Below, in pieces: positions 55,158 through 64,000 of a stretch of 64,000 nt of DNA. Each line of letters begins with the position of its first letter. The stretch's first letter is position 1. The notes below the pieces were generated by a model that ran no database searches, had not been told where the DNA came from, and saw only the letters and a program-made list of their open reading frames with translations. Location: the NCBI GenBank assembly GCA_003988855.1, contig QYAI01000124.1, positions 84,685 to 148,684 on the forward strand, read 5' to 3'. This DNA comes from Arachnopeziza araneosa (Eukaryota > Ascomycota > Leotiomycetes > Helotiales > Arachnopezizaceae). The translations under genes and the position numbers were made by a program.

Positions 55158-57345
55158 TTAGATTAGCACAATTGTCGATCTTGGTAAACTCTCAAGTATG
55201 TCTTTTGCGCGCTCAAACTTCCTTTTCATCTGGTCATCAAAGCCCTCGTCGAACACAGAAAGAGAGCCACCAGAGATGGAATGCCAGAACACTTCCATGT
55301 GCGCTAGATTTGCGACGCCTAGTCTCCTGTATCGGGAAGTTCCTGGTACATGCTCCACACAGAGTACTTTGAATTCGAGTTCCTCACAATGATAGGACAG
55401 GGGAACAACGAGGGTCTCGTCACTTAAACTCTCGGGATCACGCACAGACAGCCGATATGGCTGGTTTTTAGGGGCGTTAGGGGCTTGACTGAAGTCTAGA
55501 TCGAGCTCGAAAAACTCTGCTGCAATTTCATGTAGCGATGGAGCATCCGGTATTCCATCTAACCTAGTATCTGGTCCTCTTTGACGTTCATGGAGCGCTC
55601 TGACTATCACTTTTCCTTCATCATTCATCATCTGAGCTGGGCCGGGGGTCCAATAGCCAAGACTGCCGAGACTGATCAGTGGGGCGACAAGTGTTATGCT
55701 GGCTTCGCCTTGTATCTGCCCCATTTTATGCTGGCCGTTAACATGGACTGTTATATCCGATACCGTCACAAACTCAAGTGGCAGTGAATAGTTGCTCATA
55801 ATATAGCTCACTGGTGTAGGTATTGATGCCCACGTCCAAGTGGGTAGAGCCTTTGTTGATACACTTCTTGGCTTGTATTTCTCTAATTTCCATGTGGAAG
55901 TTTGCCAGCAAAGATCCAGTAGAAGTGTTTTTTCCCACAAGCCAAGCAGAAACCGATCACCAGGCCGCAGATGCTCCATCCATTCAGTTATGGACGAGAG
56001 CGCTGGGAGTCTGTCATCCTCAAACGTTAACGAGAGACTTGAATAAGAAGCAACTATAGTACGCCAGTCTATCTCAGGGTTTTGCGGAAATAGAACCGGA
56101 TTCTTTCCTGAGTAACTGTGATCATGCGTACCGCTTTCGCTTCGAATCTCTTTCGCACAATCCCAGATTACCTCATTAGCAGCAAAGTGTAATTTTCGAG
56201 TTGACAGTTGCATTTCCTGATAGACCCAAGCACGTTGTAATAGTGGCCAATTTTTTTTTTCGCTTTCTCTGAATACGTGCTGTCTCATTCTCAGATGAAT
56301 GCTTGGGTTGTTAGGGAGCGATCTCCCTTTGTACAGTGGTTCAGCGTGCATATAGCAGCCTCCCGAGCTATCTTCAGCAGCGGTGGCAGCAATGGTAAAT
56401 ATGGCGTCCCGGTAATATACTCCCATATATGGTGCCTCCTGATTCCAGTCTTCAGAGCTGTCTTGAATGATACAAAGAGCATCGATCCAGAGTAGATGGA
56501 TGTCTAGTCGCCGGCATATGTCGATCGCGTCCTTGAAGTTCTGAGGAAGCTGCTTATGAGGTATTTGGACTCGAAAGTCCTCCATACTGTCCTTCATTAA
56601 TCGAAGCATGCCGGCGACAGAACCCCAACAGTGGCTGAGGCAGGCATAGGGTCCCGTTTGAGCGTCATCTCGTAGTTTGATGTGGTTGTTGCTTACATCG
56701 AGCAATCTAGATGGGCGTTGAGATGGGATGTTGACAAGTTTCTGACTCGAATGGCATGTTTCGTGGTTCATTAAGCAATCCGAAAGCCACTTTCGTATAC
56801 TTCCAAAGGTCTGCTCGGAATCTGTCTGACCGGGGACAACCCTGAGGAGCTGTTTTTTATCTCGAAAGTTGGTATTGTCATAGAAAGACGATCTCCCTGT
56901 TAGATAAATCTGTTAATTTATCTTTATTGTACTATTTTTAATGAGATAGTTTGCGTGGAATATCGCAGAGCAGGGCAACACTCAGCTCACTGAATTTCAA
57001 AGGCGCACCTGATAAATCGAGGAACTCAATCTCCCTAGATGGTGATTGATCCCAAAATCGTATAAAGAGGCCATTTCCAAAATCAACGCTCTGAATCTGT
57101 TGCTCAGACATGAACGAATTTGAGATAGCCCAGTGGACAGCATCCAGCATCACACCGCAAAAGCGGCATCCTAGAGTCGCAGAATCCCTGAGCCCCGCAA
57201 GTCCGCAACGTTTGTTTACTGGATAGAATTCAATTACAGAGGAGCTCTTGTCACGGTTGCAAAGCAAGCACCGGTGCTCTTGGGGGGTAGTCGTCGAAGA
57301 GAGATCGTATCGTTCATTTGCGATAATCCAGTCATATGCGCTCAT
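55158..57345 (-). CDS. HET-domain protein (heterokaryon incompatibility)
   Basis: Two exons on the minus strand, 56991-57345 and 55158-56896, close in phase to 697 residues with the GTGAGC donor. The N-terminus has paired Cys (CLLCN, CGLAGLRDSATLGCRFC), a usual leader of this class. Then come KWLSDCLMNHETC, the HET domain with YACLSHCWGS, LLWIDALCIIQDSSEDW, YRDAIFTIAATAAEDSSGG, and RAWVYQEMQLSTRKLHF. TKALPTWTWASI follows further on. The C-terminal half is the variable part that may define specificity. HET proteins mediate cell death after fusion of unlike individuals, and some also act with NLR proteins. The frame is intact. It lies between an FAD oxidase and a conserved unknown gene. Confidence 0.93.
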
Positions 57346-57983
57346 CGCAACCTAAAGAAGATATATGACCAGTCTAGAATGGAGAGTATAATTTTCTCAT
57401 AGGTTTATGAATTAGTAAGGTTGCATGTCGTGCTCAATATAGGAATCCAGGCTCGAAGTTAGAGTGCGCGTAGTTGTTCAGCGGGAGAGAACCAAAGGAA
57501 GAGCTGTCTAAGGCAGGGAGGTCGAGGTATTGAGCTACCCCGCTTCGCTTGCTATCCCTACCCCTTATACTACCTATTTAACGCTATTCCCCCACCAATT
57601 ATATCAGCGTCAACCACGGCCACAAAACACGGTAGACAAGCCGTCAACGTACCCAAGAAAAGTGCGGCTCAAGGTAGATCCATCCATTCTCAGCAGGTGA
57701 CGACAGGTTGTGACGCTCTTCCACAATGATATGAGTTATGGCAGTGAATTTGCAGTCAAGGAGTCAAAGTGTGAATTGTGTGATTTTGGAATTATATGCG
57801 TTCCGAAAGCATGTAGCTTGCTTCAGATCCTAGCTGAAGCTGCGTAGTAAGAGTTTCACAATCCATACTTCGCAACTGCTGATCAAGGGATAGCGTATCG
57901 TTGGCAAATCCATCTCGAGAGATTGAGCCACAGCTCAATTTAGGAATTGGAACCCCAATATTATGGATCTTAGTGAAACTAGT
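57346..57983. other. Intergenic, upstream of the HET gene
   Basis: No gene was seen. It must hold the promoter of the minus-strand HET gene. Confidence 0.45.
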
Positions 57984-58916
57984 CTAATCAAGACTAGAAC
58001 GCTTCTTGTCCCATTCCCCAAGTGCGGTCCTGCATGCTTCCCGATCAAAACTATCAGGCCAACCAGTTGATCGGAAAATTTCTCGCATTTTCTTGCTATG
58101 TAAGTATTTCATAGCCACAGAACAGAGAAGATGGAAAGGCACCTTCAGTTCTTTGCGCTGCTCCTCGTCTGCGGTTTCCTCCCACCACAACTGAAATCGA
58201 TCCGTTGGTAAGCAGATCCATTCCAAACTCATGAACCTGTTTTTCCACTCTGCGAGGAAATCTTCTAGTCTCATAGTCCTACCCTCACAATTGTTCCTCC
58301 AACGACGGAGATCATCAGGTCCGTAAACCTCTTCTGGAGCATCCCATCCTCTGTAATCAGTGGCAGTTCCTGAAAATACGTTAGAATCCTTTCTTGACTA
58401 GCTACAACTGTGACCGGATAAATTGCGAAACTTCGCGGTGAATTACATAGGAGCCATACCATCGGTTGTATCTAACATCAACCAGATTCCATAGTGATCC
58501 ACCCCTCTCGTCAATGGAATCACCCACTCCGGAAACTCATATTTGTGCGGCGTAAACATCTCCACTCCTTCCTTAATCCTTTCTCTCTGGAACCTCTCCT
58601 CTCGATAATCAATTGGCTTCGTATCCCATGCAATTATGTTTTCCTCCCCTCGGGTTTGGGCTGGAGAGCTTCTCAGATAGGGCAATTGTTTGAGAAGCTC
58701 AATAACCTCGTTGGATTTTTTGATAGGCGCAAAGTTAGATGGCGTTATGGAAGGCCAGCCACCGGATGGTGGATAGAGAAGATCGGTAGGTGAGACGTGG
58801 GGGAGCTTGACCATGGATTTATAGAAGTCTGTGATAGCTGCTATTATGGCTTTACGGTTATACACAGGTGATTCCATTCCCCTAAGTCGAGGGTCTGGGG
58901 GTATTGACGATGCCAT
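57984..58916 (-). CDS. Conserved fungal protein of unknown function
   Basis: Exons 58460-58916 and 57984-58369 (minus strand) join across an intron (GTATGG...TTTTCAG) and close to 280 residues. It starts MASSIPPDPRLRGMESPVYN and has features I associate with a widespread uncharacterised fungal family: RKAIIAAITDFYKSMVKLPH, PPSGGWPSITP, VIELLKQLPYLR, WDTKPIDYRE and DHYGIWLMLDTTDG. The C-terminal exon reads RGWDAPEEVYGPDDLRRWR...LEDFLAEWKNRF. No membrane segment, signal or catalytic motif is visible. It lies between two HET genes, but any shared role is speculation. Confidence 0.75.
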
Positions 58917-60083
58917 TTCGAAAACGCGTCAAAAGCGAAATTATTTGAATGTAGATGGTGATTCTGAAGGGCCAATACAGTGAGAGAGTAGAATATGAAA
59001 AGGTCGATGTTACTGAGATTAAGGAGTTCAAGTGATCTTGCGTCTTGTCTGCCGCAACCTGAATCACATTTAGCCTGTTACGTTAGTGCCTGTTAAATGG
59101 AAGCGGAGATTCACAATTTGCTAAAGAGGACCACAAGTCAATACATGAGAATCATAGTTTGAGCGACAATTTCAAAAGTCGAGGTTTCGCTTGATATCTA
59201 TCTGAGATCCCGTTGCGTGCAACATAGGCACCTCTTTTGTGAACTCATCAATATATTGTGATGACACCTATTCTCGCTCTCCATGGTCTAGGTATGAAGG
59301 GAAGAATGTGCATTAGATTCTTACAGATTTATTTTATTGATGAGTTGAGGCAAATTAGAGGGTGTTATAAGCAGTTCTAACGAGCTTGTAACAAATTGAT
59401 AAACTATGTCTTATACACTTATAACATGGGATCACTTAAAGCCTAAACAACTACGTTAAGTACCCAGAAAACTCTTTTACTGCGGAATCGTCAGCCTACA
59501 AGAACTTACTTTTTCTTTACTGCAGAAGGATAAGGAACAATCTAGGCAGTTCTTACCTTCTAATATTGTCACGTGCATGGACGTGCTGTACTATATAAAT
59601 ATCCCTGTATGCCTAGCCAATTCTCTAATTTGATAACTCATTCGATCCACCACCCCTATTAGCTTAAAAAGCGACAGTGTCTTGTAATCATGGCAATTAA
59701 TCGCTAAAATCCTTTTTTCTAGCATGATTTCTTTTAATTATGCCTGAGCCAGTTCTTTTCAGCGGCCTAAGACACTTGCTGTACGGCACAGTAATCGAGG
59801 CACACATCCTCGTCAAGCACGCTGTTCTTTTCCATGTTGAGCCTAATATACGAGGCATAAGAGATGGTTCGCTCGTGGGCGGGGAACCGGATATTAAGAC
59901 GAATTATGCAAGCCGCCAGGCTGCCACCTCGTTCTCTTGCCGTGGCTCATCCTCTGTTTACGTCACTTTATCTTCGCAACAACATTAGTTGAATTAGGAT
60001 CGCGAAGCCAGCCACAGAGTTCAACCTTCCTAACGCTATCTCTGGATATAAATTCTTTCACTTAGAGGATTGTTGATTGAAGC
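58917..60083. promoter_or_regulatory. Divergent intergenic region
   Basis: TCACGTGCATGG lies at 59570 and TATATAAAT at about 59591. A short open frame at 59740-59988 has no support. It holds the promoters of the unknown gene (minus) and the HET gene (plus). Confidence 0.45.
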
Positions 60084-62209
60084 ATGGCTGAGACCACACC
60101 CCTTTGTGCATTTTGCTCTCACGTCTTACAAAATCAGCGAGACGGGTTCCGAGCAAGTAACAGCTGGATGAATTTTGACATGGCCGTGAAAAGCTCATGC
60201 CATATTTGTACTATTGTTTGGAAAGTGCTCAGCAAGCTTGGCAGAAATGTTATTTCATTTGAGTCAGCTCTTGCTGATTGGAAAATTCTGTACGAATGGT
60301 CCATATCCGGTTATCACGGTTTTCCAAGTGGGCTCTTTGTCTGTTGCAACTACTTTCCTACATGCAATGCCATAGGATTCCGGTTCTTCCCGCTTGATCA
60401 CCCGTTTGAGAGATACATGGTAGGATCTCGATCAATCCCATTTCAAAGTGAGCTTAAAGTTTTTCGTATCCTCCTGAGGGTTCATTTTCGTTGGTGAAAC
60501 AAGCCCCTCGGTAGTCAGCCCCTTTGCTTAAAACTAAACTCAATTGGGCTGAAAAATCTCTAGGATTATCATTTCAAAGTCATTTCAAGAGATGGAACAT
60601 TGGCAACTCAACTTCATCTTCTACAAGTCTTGGTCAAGCGTATCGATGGTATATAACTTGTAGAACATGTCACAAGAAGTGTACTCAACTCAGGCTTCAA
60701 CAGCGCCCAAAATGGCTGCCAACACGTTTGATTGATATCGGTTCCCCAGGCGATCTTAAATGGACCCTGCAAATAACTTCGACAGGCCGCATTTCATCGC
60801 CAAATTATATGACATTAAGTTATCGTTGGGGTAACTCAAACCATATTATCCTTACTCGCGACAATCTTGAAGCTTTTTGTCTCGGGAAGGCTATTTTAGA
60901 GTTACCGCAAACCTTTAGAGATATGATCCTAGTCGCGCGTCGATTCTCGATTCGATATATTTGGATCGATTCCCTCTGCATTGTCCAAGACTCTCAAGAG
61001 GATTGGGAAACACAAGCACTAATGATGAGAGATGTGTATGCTAATTCTGTATGCAATATTTCCGCTGTAGCATCGACTGATGCTTATGGGGGCTTGTTTC
61101 GAGTGCGTGAGCCTAGGGAAGTTCATGCGGCTTTAGTAAAATCTAGACGCAATGAGTTTGCTAGCCCGGAAAGGTACCTTATGTTTGATCAAGAATACTG
61201 GGATCGTCAAATCTCTGACATGCCATTAAATACACGTGGATGGGTTTTTCAAGAACGTTTCTTAGCCCCAAGGGTCCTTCATTTCGCCGAGCAGCAAATA
61301 TTCTGGGAGTGTTTTGAAGAACAGAAGTGTGAAGGGTTCCCTTTAGGTATTCCATTTACGCTTCCGCCTAAGGATCTAGATCCATTATTTGAAAGAACGG
61401 GCCCTGGTGATTTGACTGGAGCTGGAGTTCAGATTTCTCCTCATGCTATTGAAGTATGGAGAAAAATTGTGCAGTCGTATTCTCAGTGCTCTCTTACTAA
61501 GAAAAGCGATACCCTAATCGCATTATCAGGCCTAGCACGTTTATTTCAAGAGAAGTTTGAGGATGAATATCTTGCTGGCTTATGGAAATCTCGTCTTCCC
61601 GAACTATTACAATGGCGAACCAAATCCCCAGATCCAAAACCGTCGACATATATTGCACCATCCTGGTCCTGGGCGTCTGTCAGTAGCCCGGTCTATTATG
61701 GACGATATCCTTACAGCGATGAACAATATAACTCTTTGATAGTCGTGCTACATGCCGAAGTTAAAGCCAGATCTGAATCTGTTGGCGAAGTGATTGGGGG
61801 ATTTCTGACACTGAAAGGACTCGTCATTCAGGAAATCTGTTTCAGAATTGGTATAAATAAGTTTGACGCGTCCGCCTTCGAGCTAGAAGTTGGACGTGAA
61901 ACACTTCGATTGAATATTTGGCAGGACGCGGCAGATACCATTCCTGATGGTCCGTCAGAATATTCGTTCTTGGCCGTAACTTGTCCGGAGCATAAATTCG
62001 AAACAGCGTACAGCAGGCGATTCACCCTCCAAGGTCTGATTTTAAGCAAGTCATCCGAGGTGCCGGAAGCTTATTTTCGAGTGGGTTACTTTTCAATAAT
62101 CGACATGGAAGATATAGAGTTGTTTGGCATCTCATTTATCATGGGAGAGCATTCAAACTTGGTTCCTAGTGTTGGTGAGGACAGACTATCCACTATTACA
62201 ATCATTTGA
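60084..62209 (+). CDS. HET-domain protein (heterokaryon incompatibility)
   Basis: Exons 60084-60447 (donor GTGAGC) and 60519-62209 close in phase to 684 residues; the 3' splice site is a best guess. The N-terminus has LCAFCSHVL and SCHICTIVW (paired Cys). The HET domain follows: NYMTLSYRWGN, LPQTFRDMILVARRFSIRYI, WIDSLCIVQDSQEDWETQAL, MMRDVYANSVCNISAVASTD, and RGWVFQERFLAPRVLHFAEQ. PSWSWASV lies further on. It is a paralogue of the class at 55158-57345 (same layout, diverged sequence), not a recent copy. The reading frame is intact. It is expected to act in recognition of nonself after hyphal fusion. Confidence 0.92.
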
Positions 62210-62788
62210 AGCTCTCAATCTTCCGTAGCAATGGTGTGTGGACCCCAGAACTAGAAATTGACTTTGCAACCACACATTTCTAAGTCATATCCTATGTAGT
62301 TGGTACGTGAGGGTCTTCCTCTCTATCGTCCGTAAAATTGGATATTTTGCGTCTTTAGCAATATATAAAGATCTAAGGTCCCAAACATCTCCCTCAGCCA
62401 AAAGATATTTCATTGACTGGACAGATCACGTGACTTGTTCTGACATGATATTTGGAGACTTCAATTCCGGCATCTTGCATAACCTGTGTTTGCTCCCAAA
62501 AGACTAGATGTCTGGAAATGAGAAAATCGCTCGTCAGATCATTCGCAGTTCTCAGGTCATGTGACTGGTTTTGAAGAAGCTGAGATGGAGCTGAGTCTAA
62601 CATACCTAGCCTCACCCTCGACGTATGACTCGCAACGACGAGCCTCGGTCAAAACAGTCGCACAGTTGGTTGAATCCTATCATCATTGAGCTCCATATTC
62701 TCTCAAGACTTGATCAGCCTCGAGATTCCCGAGCAGGCTCTCCATTTTGGCCTTTTTCTATCAGCTCCATCTTCACAAGATCGTAGCT
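62210..62788. other. Spacer between two HET genes
   Basis: ATCACGTGACTT is at 62424. No gene was seen. It holds the promoter of the HET gene starting at 62789. Confidence 0.4.
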
Positions 62789-64000
62789 ATGGCTTATAAA
62801 TACTCGCCGCTTAAAAAAGCAAATGAGATCCGTCTAATCACACTACTGCCCGGCGAACTTGGCGACGACATTCGTTTGGTGGTCCATCACGCCACCCTCG
62901 AGACAATTCAAGTGGAAGAGCTTACTCAAAACGAAAACATTTTATCTCAAATCAAGAAGACTCTTCCTCGACATTGGACTGCATACAAAACCCTCGGGGG
63001 GAAAATAATCTACGAGGCTAGTCAGGGGAAGTACCAAGAAGGAAAGGCCAACTCCACGTGGATCCACCCTAACCCTGAATTTGATAGTTCTCTGCAGCAT
63101 CATATATGTATAACTGAGACTTTGTCTTGCACAACCAACTATGAGGCACTGTCCTATGTCTGGGGACCAGCACAACCTACTCAAACCATATATATAGACA
63201 GCACGTCTGGCCCTGCAACGTTGGACATTCGGATGAATTTAGTTTCAGCACTACAACACCTCCGACAGAGACGCGAGCCAAGAACTTTGTGGGTTGATGC
63301 TATTTGCATCAATCAAGAAGATATTGCTGAGCGTGGTAATCAAGTCCGCAGCATGGGAGATATCTACAGAATCGCAAAGCGGGTAATTGCCTGGTTGGGG
63401 CCGGAACTTAATGACAGTAAGACCGCAATTCAGACTCTGAGCTACTTGGGTCAACAAGTTGAAATTTCGAGCGATAGAAGGAGAATTGATGCTCCTGGGT
63501 GCGCGCAGCCTAGCTGGCACGAACCAAATACACTACTACCATATGATGAGCGAGCTTGGCTAGCAGTCACTGATTTATTGTCACGCTCCTGGTTTCGGCG
63601 CCTCTGGATCTGGCAGGAGATCAAGCTTGCAAATCAATCTTCGGTAGTACAATGCGGTTACGACTGGATACCAATATCTACTCTATACAAAGCAACAGCA
63701 ATCTTATCGTGTAAACAGAGTCTACCGCTGGAACATTTGCAGATTTTAGCAGCACTTTGCGGGGAGGTTTTGGTTTCGCGCGGAAATTGGCCATACGAGC
63801 TTGTTTTGCAAGCGCTCGCAGACCAAGCGTGTTTTGATCATCGAGATCGGATATATGGGGGTCTAGGCCTCGCCCCGCCGCTGTTTCGGGAGACGATAAT
63901 ACCTCTAGACTCAGTATTAATTTTTCCTTTCGCTGGTTCCGTTTTAGTCTGCAAACGTGAGCAACTGCTGCTTAAACCTGAGCCGAGGGTGAGCATGCCG
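62789..64000 (+). CDS. HET-domain protein, cut by the window end
   Basis: An uninterrupted frame of 404 codons from the ATG at 62789 to the last base, with no stop. The N-terminus (MAYKYSPLKKANEIRLITLL) leads to the HET domain: NYEALSYVWGPAQPTQTIYI (motif 1), LWVDAICINQEDIAERGNQV (motif 2), RSMGDIYRIAKRVIAWLGPE, SRSWFRRLWIWQEIKLANQS (motif 3) and DHRDRIYGGLGLAPPLFRE. The family usually has several hundred more residues, so the 3' part lies beyond the window; an intron near the end is possible. This subtype (VDAICINQ, LGP) is that of the broken HET gene at 49.5-51.2 kb, and differs from the two Cys-leader HET genes between them. Confidence 0.92.
   Translation, partial: MAYKYSPLKKANEIRLITLLPGELGDDIRLVVHHATLETIQVEELTQNENILSQIKKTLPRHWTAYKTLGGKIIYEASQGKYQEGKANSTWIHPNPEFDSSLQHHICITETLSCTTNYEALSYVWGPAQPTQTIYIDSTSGPATLDIRMNLVSALQHLRQRREPRTLWVDAICINQEDIAERGNQVRSMGDIYRIAKRVIAWLGPELNDSKTAIQTLSYLGQQVEISSDRRRIDAPGCAQPSWHEPNTLLPYDERAWLAVTDLLSRSWFRRLWIWQEIKLANQSSVVQCGYDWIPISTLYKATAILSCKQSLPLEHLQILAALCGEVLVSRGNWPYELVLQALADQACFDHRDRIYGGLGLAPPLFRETIIPLDSVLIFPFAGSVLVCKREQLLLKPEPRVSMP

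Noticed and set aside
59740..59988. 82-codon + strand frame
   Set aside because: No recognisable feature, and the flanks are promoter-like.

Overview
The window is nuclear DNA of a filamentous ascomycete. Most genes carry short introns of 45-75 bp with GTRAGT-type donors and CTAAC/CTGAC-like branch sites. The gene families are also typical of Pezizomycotina: HET-domain proteins, an NLR-like STAND protein with TPRs, Zn2Cys6 and Fungal_trans_2-type regulators, a velvet-domain protein, a PTH11/rhodopsin-domain protein, DHA2 exporters and several P450s. The mix suggests an accessory, fast-evolving region, possibly of a leotiomycete-like fungus. That last point is an inference; no taxonomic marker is present.

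Layout. 0.25-3.3 kb: NLR-like protein (helical N-terminus, NB-ARC-like NTPase, TPR array). 4.4-9.1 kb: Zn2Cys6 regulator followed on the same strand by a 14-TM exporter. 9.1-14.2 kb: repeat island with three minisatellites and one doubtful Pro/Ala-rich gene. 14.5-16.2 kb: decayed PI-PLC-like gene. 17.2-17.8 kb: small protein with degenerate duplicated pieces. 18.6-22.5 kb: two P450s in tandem. 22.9-23.6 kb: gene debris. 23.8-33.4 kb: small secreted protein, GMC oxidoreductase, 4-TM membrane protein, SDR and a second regulator. 33.5-36.5 kb: velvet-domain protein apparently joined to a long C-terminal part with a degenerate zinc-finger-like motif. 37.8-39.4 kb: F-box/leucine-rich protein. 39.9-41.1 kb: orphan Cys-rich tail of a chitinase-like protein, broken. 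41.7-42.7 kb: frameshifted gene. 44.3-47.3 kb: PTH11-like receptor and an acidic-tail protein. 48-64 kb: possible LTR, a small unknown gene, a broken HET gene, an FAD-linked oxidase, an intact HET gene, a conserved unknown gene, another intact HET gene and a HET gene cut by the window end.

How they fit together. The 18.6-33 kb block (P450, P450, GMC oxidoreductase, SDR, regulator) and the 4.4-9.1 kb pair (regulator plus exporter) look like tailoring, export and control genes of secondary metabolism. No PKS, NRPS or terpene synthase backbone lies in the window. The right end is a nonself-recognition neighbourhood with four HET genes in about 14 kb, and the left end holds an NLR-like gene. At least five loci are broken by frameshifts or stops, which fits rapid gene turnover. 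Exon coordinates were chosen so that reading phases close across GT-AG introns; genes where this could not be done are marked.
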